DNA of 64,000 nucleotides, from NCBI RefSeq assembly GCF_010183535.1, contig NC_071333.1:19342587-19406586 (forward strand). The letters are read 5' to 3'. This DNA is from Caenorhabditis remanei. Its lineage: Eukaryota > Nematoda > Chromadorea > Rhabditida > Rhabditidae. The notes below the pieces were generated by a model. It saw only the letters and a program-made list of their open reading frames with translations, was not told the DNA's origin and did no database searches. Position numbers and translations under genes: made by a program. The first letter of the stretch is position 1; every line of letters starts with the position of its first letter. Below are positions 1-13,345 of the stretch, piece by piece.

Positions 1-3000
1 TGTTCTCGATCACCTCCTATTGAGGTGAGAGAAAGAAAATGATGAGAAAAAGAGATAAAAATAAAGAGTTGTTCTCGATCACCTCCTATTGAGGCGAGAG
101 AAAGAAAATGATAAGAAAAAGGGAGAAAAATAAAAGAGTTGTTCTCGATCACCTCCTATTGAGGTGAGAGAAAGAAAATGATGAGAAAAAGAGATAAAAA
201 TAAAAGAGTTGTTCTCGATCACCTCCTATTGAGGTGAGAGAAAGAAAATGATGAGAAAAAGGGAGAAAAATAAAAGAGTTGTTCTCGATCACCTCCTATT
301 GAGGTGAGAGAAAGAAAATGATGAGAAAAAGAGATAAAAATAAAAGAGTTGTTCTCGATCACCTCCTATTGAGGTGAGAGAAAGAAAATGATGAGAAAAG
401 GGAGAAAAATAAAAGAGTTGTTCTCGATCACCTCCTATTGAGGTGAGAGAAAGAAAATGATGAGAAAAAGAGATAAAAATAAAAGAGTTGTTCTCGATCA
501 CCTCCTATTGAGGTGAGAGAAAGAAAATGATGAAGAAAAACGGAGAAAAATAAAAGAGTTGTTCTCGATCACCTCCTATTGAGGCGAGAGAAAGAAAATG
601 ATGAGAAAAAGAGATAAAAATAAAAGAGTTGTTCTCGATCACCTCCTATTGAGGTGAGAGAAAGAAAATGATGAGAAAAAGGGAGAAAATAAAAGAGTTG
701 TTCTCGATCACCTCCTATTGAGGTGAGAGAAAGAAAATGATGAGAAAAAGAGATAAAAATAAAAGAGTTGTTCTCGATCACCTCCTATTGAGGTGAGAGA
801 AAGAAAATGATGAGAAAAAGGGAGAAAAATAAAAGAGTTGTTCTCGATCACCTCCTATTGAGGTGAGAGAAAGAAAATGATGAGAAAAAGAGATAAAAAT
901 AAAAGAGTTGTTCTCGATCACCTCCTATTGAGGTGAGAGAAAGAAAATGATGAGAAAAAGGGAGAAAAATAAAAGAGTTGTTCTCGATCACCTCCTATTG
1001 AGGTGAGAGAAAGAAAATGATGAGAAAAAGGGAGAAAAATAAAAGAGTTGTTCTCGATCACCTCCTATTGAGGTGAGAGAAAGAAAATGATGAGAAAAAG
1101 AGATAAAAATAAAAGAGTTGTTCTCGATCACCTCCTATTGAGGCGAGAGAAAGAAAATGATGAGAAAAAGAGATAAAAATAAAAGAGTTGTTCTCGATCA
1201 CCTCCTATTGAGGTGAGAGAAAGAAAATGATGAGAAAAAGAGATAAAATAAAAGAGTTGTTCTCGATCACCTCCTATTGAGGTGAGAGAAAGAAAATGAT
1301 GAGAAAAAGAGATAAAAATAAAAGAGTTGTTCTCGATCACCTCCTATTGAGGCGAGAGAAAGAAAATGATGAGAAAAAGAGATAAAAATAAAAGAGTTGT
1401 TCTCGATCACCTCCTATTGAGGTGAGAGAAAGAAAATGATGAGAAAAAGAGATAAAATAAAAGAGTTGTTCTCGATCACCTCCTATTGAGGTGAGAGAAA
1501 GAAAATGATGAGAAAAAGGGAGAAAAATAAAAGAGTTGTTCTCGATCACCTCCTATTGAGGTCGAGAGAAAGAAAATGATGAGAAAAAGAGATAAAAATA
1601 AAAGAGTTGTTCTCGATCACCTCCTATTGAGGTGAGAGAAAGAAAATGATGAGAAAAAGGGAGAAAAATAAAAGAGTTGTTCTCGATCACCTCCTATTGA
1701 GGTGAGAGAAAGAAAATGATGAGAAAAGAGATAAAAATAAAAGAGTTGTTCTCGATCACCTCCTATTGAGGTGAGAGAAAGAAAATGATGAGAAAAAGAG
1801 ATAAAAATAAAAGAGTTGTTCTCGATCACCTCCTATTGAGGCGAGAGAAAGAAAATGATGAGAAAAAGGGAGAAAATAAAAGAGTTGTTCTCGATCACCT
1901 CCTATTGAGGTGAGAGAAAGAAAATGATGAGAAAAAGAGATAAAAATAAAAGAGTTGTTCTCGATCACCTCCTATTGAGGCGAGAGAAAGAAAATGATGA
2001 GAAAAAGAGATAAAAATAAAAGAGTTGTTCTCGATCACCTCCTATTGAGGTGAGAGAAAGAAAATGATGAGAAAAAGAGATAAAAATAAAAGAGTTGTTC
2101 TCGATCACCTCCTATTGAGGTGAGAGAAAGAAAATGATGAGAAAAAGGGAGAAAAATAAAAGAGTTGTTCTCGATCACCTCCTATTGAGGTGAGAGAAAG
2201 AAAATGATGAGAAAAAGAGATAAAATAAAGAGTTGTTCTCGATCACCTCCTATTGAGGTGAGAGAAAGAAAATGATGAGAAAAAGAGATAAAAATAAAAG
2301 AGTTGTTCTCGATCACCTCCTATTGAGGCGAGAGAAAGAAAATGATGAGAAAAAGGGAGAAAAATAAAAGAGTTGTTCTCGATCACCTCCTATTGAGGTG
2401 AGAGAAAGAAAATGATGAGAAAAAGAGATAAAAATAAAAGAGTTGTTCTCGATCACCTCCCTATTGAGGCGAGAGAAAGAAAATGATGAGAAAAAGGAGA
2501 GAAAAATAAAAGAGTTGTTCTCGATCACCTCCTATTGAGGTGAGAGAAAGAAAATGATGAGAAAAAGGGAGAAAAATAAAAGAGTTGTTCTCGATCACCT
2601 CCTATTGAGGTGAGAGAAAGAAAATGATGAGAAAAAGGGAGAAAAATAAAAGAGTTGTTCTCGATCACCTCCTATTGAGGTGAGAGAAAGAAAATGATGA
2701 GAAAAAGAGATAAAAATAAAAGAGTTGTTCTCGATCACCTCCTATTGAGGCGAGAGAAAGAAAATGATGAGAAAAAGAGATAAAAATAAAAGAGTTGTTC
2801 TCGATCACCTCCTATTGAGGCGAGAGAAAGAAAATGATGAGAAAAAGGGAGAAAAATAAAAGAGTTGTTCTCGATCACCTCCTATTGAGGTGAGAGAAAG
2901 AAAATGATGAGAAAAAGAGATAAAAATAAAAGAGTTGTTCTCGATCACCTCCTATTGAGGTGAGAGAAAGAAAATGATGAGAAAAAGAGATAAAAATAAA

Positions 3001-6000
3001 AGAGTTGTTCTCGATCACCTCCTATTGAGGTGAGAGAAAGAAAATGATGAGAAAAGAGATAAAAATAAAAGAGTTGTTCTCGATCACCTCCTATTGAGGT
3101 GAGAGAAAGAAAATGATGAGAAAAAGAGATAAAAATAAAAGAGTTGTTCTCGATCACCTCCTATTGAGGTGAGAGAAAGAAAATGATGAGAAAAAGGGAG
3201 AAAAATAAAAGAGTTGTTCTCGATCACCTCCTATTGAGGTGAGAGAAAGAAAATGATGAGAAAAAGGGAGAAAAATAAAAGAGTTGTTCTCGATCACCTC
3301 CTATTGAGGTGAGAGAAAGAAAATGATGAGAAAAAGAGATAAAATAAAAGAGTTGTTCTCGATCACCTCCTATTGAGGTGAGAGAAAGAAAATGATGAGA
3401 AAAAGAGATAAAAATAAAAGAGTTGTTCTCGATCACCTCCTATTGAGGTGAGAGAAAGAAAATGATGAGAAAAAGGGAGATAAAATAAAAGAGTTGTTCT
3501 CGATCACCTCCTATTGAGGTGAGAGAAAGAAAATGATGAGAAAAAGAGATAAAAATAAAAGAGTTGTTCTCGATCACCTCCTATTGAGGCGAGAGAAAGA
3601 AAATGATGAGAAAAAGAGATAAAAATAAAAGAGTTGTTCTCGATCACCTCCTATTGAGGTGAGAGAAAGAAAATGATGAGAAAAAGGGAGAAAAATAAAA
3701 GAGTTGTTCTCGATCACCTCCTATTGAGGTGAGAGAAAGAAAATGATGAGAAAAAGAGATAAAAATAAAAGAGTTGTTCTCGATCACCTCCTATTGAGGT
3801 GAGAGAAAGAAAATGATGAGAAAAAGAGATAAAAATAAAAGAGTTGTTCTCGATCACCTCCTATTGAGGTGAGAGAAAGAAAATGATGAGAAAAAGGGAG
3901 AAAAATAAAAAAAGTTGTTCTCGATCACCTCCTATTGAGGTGAGAGAAAGAAAATGATGAGAAAAAGAGATAAAAATAAAAGAGTTGTTCTCGATCACCT
4001 CCTATTGAGGCGAGAGAAGAAAATGATGAGAAAAAGAGATAAAAATAAAAGAGTTGTTCTCGATCACCTCCCTATTGAGGCGAGAGAAAAGAAATGATGA
4101 GAAAAAGGGAGAAAAATAAAAGAGTTGTTCTCGATCACCTCCTATTGAGGTGAGAGAAAGAAAATGATGAGAAAAAAGAGATAAAAATAAAAGAGTTGTT
4201 CTCGATCACCTCCTATTGAGGTGAGAGAAAGAAAATGATGAGAAAAAGGGAGAAAAATAAAAGAGTTGTTCTCGATCACCTCCTATTGAGGTGAGAGAAA
4301 GAAAATGATGAGAAAAGAGATAAAAATAAAAGAGTTGTTCTCGATCACCTCCTATTGAGGCGAGAGAAAGAAAATGATGAGAAAAAGAGATAAAAATAAA
4401 AGAGTTGTTCTCGATCACCTCCTATTGAGGTGAGAGAAAGAAAATGATGAGAAAAAGGGAGAAAAATAAAAGAGTTGTTCTCGATCACCTCCTATTGAGG
4501 TGAGAGAAAGAAAATGATGAGAAAAAGGGAGAAAAATAAAAGAGTTGTTCTCGATCACCTCCTATTGAGGTGAGAGAAAGAAAATGATGAGAAAAAGGGA
4601 GAAAAATAAAAGAGTTGTTCTCGATCACCTCCTATTGAGGTGAGAGAAAGAAATGATGAGAAAAAGAGATAAAAATAAAAGAGTTGTTCTCGATCACCTC
4701 CTATTGAGGCTGAGAGAAAGAAAATGATGAGAAAAAGGAGATAAAATAAAAGAGTTGTTCTCGATCACCTCCTATTGAGGTGAGAGAAAGAAAATGATGA
4801 GAAAAAGGGAGAAAAATAAAAGAGTTGTTCTCGATCACCTCCTATTGAGGTGAGAGAAAGAAAATGATGAGAAAAAGAGATAAAATAAAAGAGTTGTTCT
4901 CGATCACCTCCTATTGAGGTGAGAGAAAGAAAATGATGAGAAAAAGAGATAAAAATAAAAGAGTTGTTCTCGATCACCTCCTATTGAGGCGAGAGAAAGA
5001 AAATGATGAGAAAAAGAGATAAAAATAAAAGAGTTGTTCTCGATCACCTCCTATTGAGGCGAGAGAAAGAAATGATGAGAAAAAGAGATAAAAATAAAAG
5101 AGTTGTTCTCGATCACCTCCTATTGAGGTGAGAGAAAGAAAATGATGAGAAAAAGGGAGAAAAATAAAGAGTTGTTCTCGATCACCTCCTATTGAGGCGA
5201 GAGAAAGAAAATGATGAGAAAAAGAGATAAAAATAAAAGAGTTGTTCTCGATCACCTCCTATTGAGGCGAGAGAAAGAAAATGATGAGAAAAAGAGATAA
5301 AAATAAAAGAGTTGTTCTCGATCACCTCCTATTGAGGCGAGAGAAAGAAAATGATGAGAAAAGGGAGAAAAATAAAAGAGTTGTTCTCGATCACCTCCTA
5401 TTGAGGTGAGAGAAAGAAAATGATGAGAAAAAGGGAGAAAAATAAAAGAGTTGTTCTCGATCACCTCCTATTGAGGTGAGAGAAAGAAAATGATGAGAAA
5501 AAGGGAGAAAAATAAAAGAGTTGTTCTCGATCACCTCCTATTGAGGCGAGAGAAAGAAAATGATGAGAAAAAGAGATAAAATAAAAGAGTTGTTCTCGAT
5601 CACCTCCTATTGAGGCGAGAGAAAGAAAATGATGAGAAAAAGGGAGAAAAATAAAAGAGTTGTTCTCGATCACCTCCTATTGAGGTGAGAGAAAGAAAAT
5701 GATGAGAAAAAGAGATAAAAATAAAAGAGTTGTTCTCGATCACCTCCTATTGAGGTGAGAGAAAGAAAATGATGAGAAAAAGGGAGAAAAATAAAGAGTT
5801 GTTCTCGATCACCTCCTATTGAGGCGAGAGAAAGAAAATGATGAGAAAAAGAGATAAAAATAAAAGAGTTGTTCTCGATCACCTCCTATTGAGGTGAGAG
5901 AAAGAAAATGATGAGAAAAAGGGAGAAAAATAAAAGAGTTGTTCTCGATCACCTCCTATTGAGGTGAGAGAAAGAAAATGATGAGAAAAAGAGATAAAAA

Positions 6001-9000
6001 TAAAAGAGTTGTTCTCGATCACCTCCTATTGAGGTGAGAGAAAGAAAATGATGAGAAAAAGGGAGAAAAATAAAAGAGTTGTTCTCGATCACCTCCTATT
6101 GAGGTGAGAGAAAGAAAATGATGAGAAAAAGAGATAAAAATAAAAGAGTTGTTCTCGATCACCTCCTATTGAGGCGAGAGAAAGAAAATGATGAGAAAAA
6201 GAGATAAAAATAAAAGAGTTGTTCTCGATCACCTCCTATTGAGGCGAGAGAAAGAAAATGATGAGAAAAAGGGAGAAAAATAAAAGAGTTGTTCTCGATC
6301 ACCTCCTATTGAGGTGAGAGAAAGAAAATGATGAGAAAAAGAGATAAAAATAAAAGAGTTGTTCTCGATCACCTCCTATTGAGGTGAGAGAAAGAAAATG
6401 ATGAGAAAAAGGGAGAAAAATAAAAGAGTTGTTCTCGATCACCTCCTATTGAGGTGAGAGAAAGAAAATGATGAGAAAAAGAGATAAAAATAAAAGAGTT
6501 GTTCTCGATCACCTCCTATTGAGGCGAGAGAAAGAAAATGATGAGAAAAAGAGATAAAAATAAAAGAGTTGTTCTCGATCACCTCCTATTGAGGTGAGAG
6601 AAAGAAAATGATGAGAAAAAGGGAGAAAAATAAAAGAGTTGTTCTCGATCACCTCCTATTGAGGTGAGAGAAAGAAAATGATGAGAAAAAGGGAGAAAAA
6701 TAAAAGAGTTGTTCTCGATCACCTCCTATTGAGGTGAGAGAAAGAAAATGATGAGAAAAAGGGAGAAAAATAAAAGAGTTGTTCTCGATCACCTCCTATT
6801 GAGGTGAGAGAAAGAAAATGATGAGAAAAAGAGATAAAAATAAAAGAGTTGTTCTCGATCACCTCCTATTGAGGTGAGAGAAAGAAAATGATGAGAAAAA
6901 GAGATAAAAATAAAAGAGTTGTTCTCGATCACCTCCTATTGAGGCGAGAGAAAGAAAATGATGAGAAAAAGAGATAAAAATAAAAGAGTTGTTCTCGATC
7001 ACCTCCTATTGAGGTGAGAGAAAGAAAATGATGAGAAAAAGGGAGAAAAATAAAAGAGTTGTTCTCGATCACCTCCTATTGAGGTGAGAGAAAGAAAATG
7101 ATGAGAAAAAGGGAGAAAAATAAAAGAGTTGTTCTCGATCACCTCCTATTGAGGTGAGAGAAAGAAAATGATGAGAAAAAGGGAGAAAAATAAAAGAGTT
7201 GTTCTCGATCACCTCCTATTGAGGTGAGAGAAAGAAAATGATGAGAAAAAGGGAGAAAAATAAAAGAGTTGTTCTCGATCACCTCCTATTGAGGTGAGAG
7301 AAAGAAAATGATGAGAAAAAGAGATAAAATAAAAGAGTTGTTCTCGATCACCTCCTATTGAGGTGAGAGAAAGAAAATGATGAGAAAAAGAGATAAAAAT
7401 AAAAGAGTTGTTCTCGATCACCTCCTATTGAGGCGAGAGAAAGAAAATGATGAGAAAAAGAGATAAAAATAAAAGAGTTGTTCTCGATCACCTCCTATTG
7501 AGGCGAGAGAAAGAAAATGATGAGAAAAAGAGATAAAAATAAAAGAGTTGTTCTCGATCACCTCCTATTGAGGTGAGAGAAAGAAAATGATGAGAAAAAG
7601 GGAGAAAATAAAAGAGTTGTTCTCGATCACCTCCTATTGAGGTGAGAGAAAGAAAATGATGAGAAAAAGAGATAAAAATAAAAGAGTTGTTCTCGATCAC
7701 CTCCTATTGAGGTGAGAGAAAGAAAATGATGAGAAAAAGAGATAAAAATAAAAGAGTGTTCTCGATCACCTCCTATTGAGGCGAGAGAAAGAAAATGATG
7801 AGAAAAAGAGATAAAAATAAAAGAGTTGTTCTCGATCACCTCCTATTGAGGTGAGAGAAAGAAAATGATGAGAAAAAGGGAGAAAAATAAAAGAGTTGTT
7901 CTCGATCACCTCCTATTGAGGTGAGAGAAAGAAAATGATGAGAAAAAGGGAGAAAAATAAAAGAGTTGTTCTCGATCACCTCCTATTGAGGTGAGAGAAA
8001 GAAAATGATGAGAAAAAGGGAGAAAAATAAAAGAGTTGTTCTCGATCACCTCCTATTGAGGTGAGAGAAAGAAAATGATGAGAAAAAGGGAGAAAAATAA
8101 AAGAGTTGTTCTCGATCACCTCCTATTGAGGTGAGAGAAAGAAAATGATGAGAAAAAGAGATAAAATAAAAGAGTTGTTCTCGATCACCTCCTATTGAGG
8201 TGAGAGAAAGAAAATGATGAGAAAAAGAGATAAAATAAAAGAGTTGTTCTCGATCACCTCCTATTGAGGCGAGAGAAAGAAAATGATGAGAAAAAGAGAT
8301 AAAAATAAAAGAGTTGTTCTCGATCACCTCCTATTGAGGCGAGAGAAAGAAAATGATGAGAAAAAGAGATAAAATAAAAGAGTTGTTCTCGATCACCTCC
8401 TATTGAGGTGAGAGAAAGAAAATGATGAGAAAAAGGGAGAAAATAAAAGAGTTGTTCTCGATCACCTCCTATTGAGGTGAGAGAAAGAAAATGATGAGAA
8501 AAAGGGAGAAAAATAAAAGAGTTGTTCTCGATCACCTCCTATTGAGGTGAGAGAAAGAAAATGATGAGAAAAAGAGATAAAAATAAAAGAGTTGTTCTCG
8601 ATCACCTCCTATTGAGGCGAGAGAAAGAAAATGATGAGAAAAAGAGATAAAAATAAAAGAGTTGTTCTCGATCACCTCCTATTGAGGTGAGAGAAAGAAA
8701 ATGATGAGAAAAAGGGAGAAAATAAAAGAGTTGTTCTCGATCACCTCCTATTGAGGTGAGAGAAAGAAAATGATGAGAAAAAGAGATAAAAATAAAAGAG
8801 TTGTTCTCGATCACCTCCTATTGAGGTGAGAGAAAGAAAATGATGAGAAAAAGGGAGAAAAATAAAAGAGTTGTTCTCGATCACCTCCTATTGAGGTGAG
8901 AGAAAGAAAATGATGAGAAAAAGAGATAAAAATAAAAGAGTTGTTCTCGATCACCTCCTATTGAGGCGAGAGAAAGAAAATGATGAGAAAAAGAGATAAA

Positions 9001-11420
9001 AATAAAAGAGTTGTTCTCGATCACCTCCTATTGAGGTGAGAGAAAGAAAATGATGAGAAAAAGGGAGAAAAATAAAAGAGTTGTTCTCGATCACCTCCTA
9101 TTGAGGTGAGAGAAAGAAAATGATGAGAAAAAGAGATAAAAATAAAAGAGTTGTTCTCGATCACCTCCTATTGAGGCGAGAGAAAGAAAATGATGAGAAA
9201 AAGAGATAAAAATAAAAGAGTTGTTCTCGATCACCTCCTATTGACGCGAGAGAAAGAAAATGATGAGAAAAAGGGAGAAAAATAAAAGAGTTGTTCTCGA
9301 TCACCTCCTATTGAGGTGAGAGAAAGAAAATGATGAGAAAAAGAGATAAAAATAAAAGAGTTGTTCTCGATCACCTCCTATTGAGGCGAGAGAAAGAAAA
9401 TGATGAGAAAAAGAGATAAAAATAAAAGAGTTGTTCTCGATCACCTCCTATTGAGGTGAGAGAAAGAAAATGATGAGAAAAAGGGAGAAAAATAAAAGAG
9501 TTGTTCTCGATCACCTCCTATTGAGGTGAGAGAAAGAAAATGATGAGAAAAAGAGATAAAAATAAAAGAGTTGTTCTCGATCACCTCCTATTGAGGTGAG
9601 AGAAAGAAAATGATGAGAAAAAGGGAGAAAAATAAAAGAGTTGTTCTCGATCACCTCCTATTGAGGTGAGAGAAAGAAAATGATGAGAAAAAGAGATAAA
9701 AATAAAAGAGTTGTTCTCGATCACCTCCTATTGAGGCGAGAGAAAGAAAATGATGAGAAAAAGAGATAAAAATAAAAGAGTTGTTCTCGATCACCTCCTA
9801 TTGAGGTGAGAGAAAGAAATGATGAGAAAAAGGGAGAAAAATAAAAGAGTTGTTCTCGATCACCTCCTATTGAGGTGAGAGAAAGAAAATGATGAGAAAA
9901 AGAGATAAAAATAAAAGAGTTGTTCTCGATCACCTCCTATTGAGGCGAGAGAAAGAAAATGATGAGAAAAAGAGATAAAAATAAAAGAGTTGTTCTCGAT
10001 CACCTCCTATTGAGGCGAGAGAAAGAAAATGATGAGAAAAAGAGATAAAAATAAAAGAGTTGTTCTCGATCACCTCCTATTGAGGCGAGAGAAAGAAAAT
10101 GATGAGAAAAAGAGATAAAAATAAAAGAGTTGTTCTCGATCACCTCCTATTGAGGTGAGAGAAAGAAAATGATGAGAAAAAGAGATAAAAATAAAAGAGT
10201 TGTTCTCGATCACCTCCTATTGAGGTGAGAGAAAGAAAATGATGAGAAAAAGGGAGAAAAATAAAAGAGTTGTTCTCGATCACCTCCTATTGAGGTGAGA
10301 GAAAGAAAATGATGAGAAAAAGGGAGAAAAATAAAAGAGTTGTTCTCGATCACCTCCTATTGAGGTGAGAGAAAGAAAATGATGAGAAAAAGAGATAAAA
10401 ATAAAAGAGTTGTTCTCGATCACCTCCTATTGAGGTGAGAGAAAGAAAATGATGAGAAAAAGGGAGAAAAATAAAAGAGTTGTTCTCGATCACCTCCTAT
10501 TGAGGTGAGAGAAAGAAAATGATGAGAAAAAGAGATAAAAATAAAAGAGTTGTTCTCGATCACCTCCTATTGAGGCGAGAGAAAGAAAATGATGAGAAAA
10601 AGAGATAAAAATAAAAGAGTTGTTCTCGATCACCTCCTATTGAGGTGAGAGAAAGAAAATGATGAGAAAAGGGAGAAAAATAAAAGAGTTGTTCTCGATC
10701 ACCTCCTATTGAGGTGAGAGAAAGAAAATGATGAGAAAAAGGGAGAAAAATAAAAGAGTTGTTCTCGATCACCTCCTATTGAGGTGAGAGAAAGAAATGA
10801 TGAGAAAAAGAGATAAAATAAAAGAGTTGTTCTCGATCACCTCCTATTGAGGCGAGAGAAAGAAAATGATGAGAAAAAGAGATAAAATAAAAGAGTTGTT
10901 CTCGATCACCTCCTATTGAGGTGAGAGAAAGAAAATGATGAGAAAAAGGGAGAAAATAAAAGAGTTGTTCTCGATCACCTCCTATTGAGGTGAGAGAAAG
11001 AAAATGATGAGAAAAAGGGAGAAAAATAAAAGAGTTGTTCTCGATCACCTCCTATTGAGGTGAGAGAAAGAAAATGATGAGAAAAAGAGATAAAAATAAA
11101 AGAGTTGTTCTCGATCACCTCCTATTGAGGCGAGAGAAAGAAAATGATGAGAAAAAGAGATAAAAATAAAAGAGTTGTTCTCGATCACCTCCTATTGAGG
11201 TGAGAGAAAGAAAATGATAAGAAAAAGGGAGAAAAATAAAAGAGTTGTTCTCGATCGCCTCCTATTGAGGCGAGAGAAAGAAAATGATGAGAAAAAGGGA
11301 GAAAAATAAAAGAGTTGTTCTCGATCACCTCCTATTGAGGTGAGAGAAAGAAAATGATGAAAAAAAGAGATAAAAATAAAAGAGTTGTTCTCGATCACCT
11401 CCTATTGAGGTGAGAGAAAG
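1..11420. repeat. 70-bp tandem satellite array, about 163 copies
   Basis: Head-to-tail copies of a 70-bp unit fill the first 11.4 kb and continue off the left edge. Two positions define most variants: T or C in GAGG(T/C)GAGAG, and AAAAAGGGAG or AAAAAGAGAT near the end. Some units are 69 bp through loss of one A in the A-rich tail. Each unit contains TCACCTC-CTATT-GAGGTGA, a 7-bp stem with a 5-nt loop, followed by about 40 nt of almost pure purine on the + strand. Variants fall in recurring orders, for example a T/GGGAG, T/GAGAT, C/GAGAT trimer near 8.8-9.8 kb, so there is higher-order structure. The array ends inside a unit at about 11,420. The many short minus-strand ORFs are artefacts: 70 is not a multiple of 3, so three units give one 210-nt periodic frame. 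No function is claimed. Confidence 0.98.
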
Positions 11421-11617
11421 TTAGGAAGATGATAAGTTTTAAAAAGAGAAAATTTGCAAGGAGAAGAAAGAAGTAGAGAAGCAAGAGGTAAGAGAGGAAT
11501 GTACGCAACAAATGTTAGTCGAAAAGCTTGAAAACCAGAGAGCTCAAAAGAAAAGACTGCTCGGTGCGGCAGTGGAAGGAACTGTGTTCCATTTGTCTTA
11601 GGTCATATGGGCAGGGG

Positions 11618-12650
11618 GCGTGTCCTATTTACTGTAATCCATCCGATTTCTCTTGGAGATAAGTGACAGGTGCGGAATCTATACCAATAAGAACACAGGC
11701 CGACTACCTCACACTTGTAGTTATTTGTTTGTTCTTTATGTTCACACCTGTCGTCATGACCTCAATTAGCGTATCTACCAACTAGTGACATATCGGTTCT
11801 CTGGGAAATATAACTCTAGGTTTTTAAATTTTTTACATTGCGATTCCAAGTTTCAAAACTGGAAGAAAACTGTACCTAATGCTCGATCACCTCCTATTGA
11901 GATGAGAGAAAGTAAAATCTTAAAAATGAAACTTACGAAAAAAAAGGAGTCAAAAAGAGATGAATAATAGGGAAAATGGTTGAATCGTGTTTAAAAGACT
12001 ATGACAGTAACGAAAAAAAAAAGAGAATATAGATTATTTTAAAATATGTGTGCAGAAAGTGGGGTAGTGGGTATAATGTTTAGATCAAGGAGAGCGACAG
12101 AAGATTTGATAAGCCGGCTGGATATGGACCCGCAAATAAGAGAGAGGGAATCATATGAAAGGTACGATTTGAAAAAAAAATCAAAAAACGAGTTTCTCAG
12201 TTAAACTTCGTCGAAAATTCTTTGGTGGATTGTTTTACTGAAGAAAGCGGAATATTTTGAAAATTAGGAACTCGAGGAAAACAAAAAGCGCCTTTTCACA
12301 AGGTAGCAAAAAAAAACAAAAAATTGTTATTGCTAGTAGTGAGAAGTTGGAGTTGCTTTTTTTTGCTACCTCTTTCCATTAACAAAGAAACAGGTAAGTC
12401 AAGTGTTGGGGAAAAGAGAGAGTAAAAAAACCGACTAACATTGCGGTGTGATAATAGACGACTGACTATTCTCTATCTATCTGACATCGGGATCGTGTCC
12501 TATTTATCTGTGTGTTCCCATCTGTCCAATTTCCCATGGAGATAAGCGAAAGTTGGAACCTTCTGCGGTGATGACTAATAAAGATCACACAGGCCGACAA
12601 CTTCTCATTTGTTATTATTGTCTCGCCTGCCGCGTTCTCACCTGTCAAAA
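11618..12650 (+). repeat. Diverged direct repeat pair (11,618-11,760 and 12,493-12,650)
   Basis: Both segments start with CGTGTCCTATTTA and run in the same order through GGAGATAAG, a CACAGGCCGAC block and TCACCTGTC. They differ by many substitutions and small indels. They look like two old copies of one dispersed repeat; no coding potential is shared. Confidence 0.55.
11881..11966 (+). repeat. Isolated, diverged satellite monomer
   Basis: GCTCGATCACCTCCTATTGA is followed by GATGAGAGAAAGTAAAA and an A/G-rich tail with AAAAAGAGATGAATA. It is one satellite unit about 460 bp beyond the end of the array, with substitutions and extra bases not seen inside the array. It may be an ancestral monomer or an escaped copy. 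Confidence 0.8.
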
Positions 12651-13162
12651 TTCTCAGGGGATAAGAGGGGTAAGAGTTCATACGTTCAAGAAGAAGAATC
12701 AATGCGGGCGTTTCATTTTTTTTGTTGTTTTTTTATTAGTACAGGACATTTTTTACAACCACCCTCTACCCAAAGTGAAGACATTTGTGCGCGAGATTGA
12801 GAGGTTCTGAGAAAAAGAGACATTTTTCAGGGGCATTTTGGTGGAGCGCAGTTGTAAGAACTCTGTCTAGCTAATATAGATTTATTACGATTTTCTGATC
12901 GTGGTAGAGATAAAATACACAAATATAAGTAAGGCAAATACGAAAGAAAAAATCACGTACAAAAGAATGATTGAGGCACAATTTTTGCTATTCGTAGAAT
13001 AGATGAACAAATCGGAGAGCTTTAAATCTATTTTACCAAGTAGCATCACGTTTATATTTTTTTCATTCTGCTATATCCGGACTATTCGTAATGTCTTCCC
13101 TTTCCGTCGTTTCATGTGTCGAGGTTAAGTTTTTACGTCTACTAATCCTTCTCATCCTGTAG

Positions 13163-13345
13163 CCAAATTACCAATTGACATGTTCTCTGGTACTCGGGAA
13201 TCCTGCAATCCGCAATTTGATGTCTTTGATTCTCTCGGATTCTGGGAGGACCATGTAAAGGAAAACAACAACAAAGTTTCCACTTGTTCTGCGCCTTCGT
13301 GATGCTACTGAATGGAAAGAGCTGTCAATTACCGATGTTCAACAG
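13163..13345 (+). pseudogene. Frameshifted coding-like exon, family not recognised
   Basis: After an acceptor-like CCTGTAG, an open frame reads KLPIDMFSGTRESCNPQFDV and on through DSLGFWEDHV. It then shifts: the reading DATEWKELSITDVQQ, ending at a donor-like CAG|GTACCT, is in a different frame with stops between. Codon content looks protein-like on both sides of the break, so this may be a decayed exon. No flanking exon could be linked and no family was recognised. Chance similarity to coding sequence remains possible. Confidence 0.3.

Noticed and set aside
289..11398. About 25 short minus-strand ORFs of 68-93 codons repeating the same protein
   Set aside because: They are the satellite read in a periodic frame: three 70-bp units make 210 nt, and single-base deletions only shift where the stop falls. 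No initiation context or non-repeat part exists.
1..11420. CRISPR-like array
   Set aside because: Units are contiguous with no unique spacers, and the genome is eukaryotic.
12466..12810. Overlapping ORFs of 63-85 codons on both strands
   Set aside because: They lie across a decayed repeat shared with 11.6-11.8 kb and show no conserved motif.
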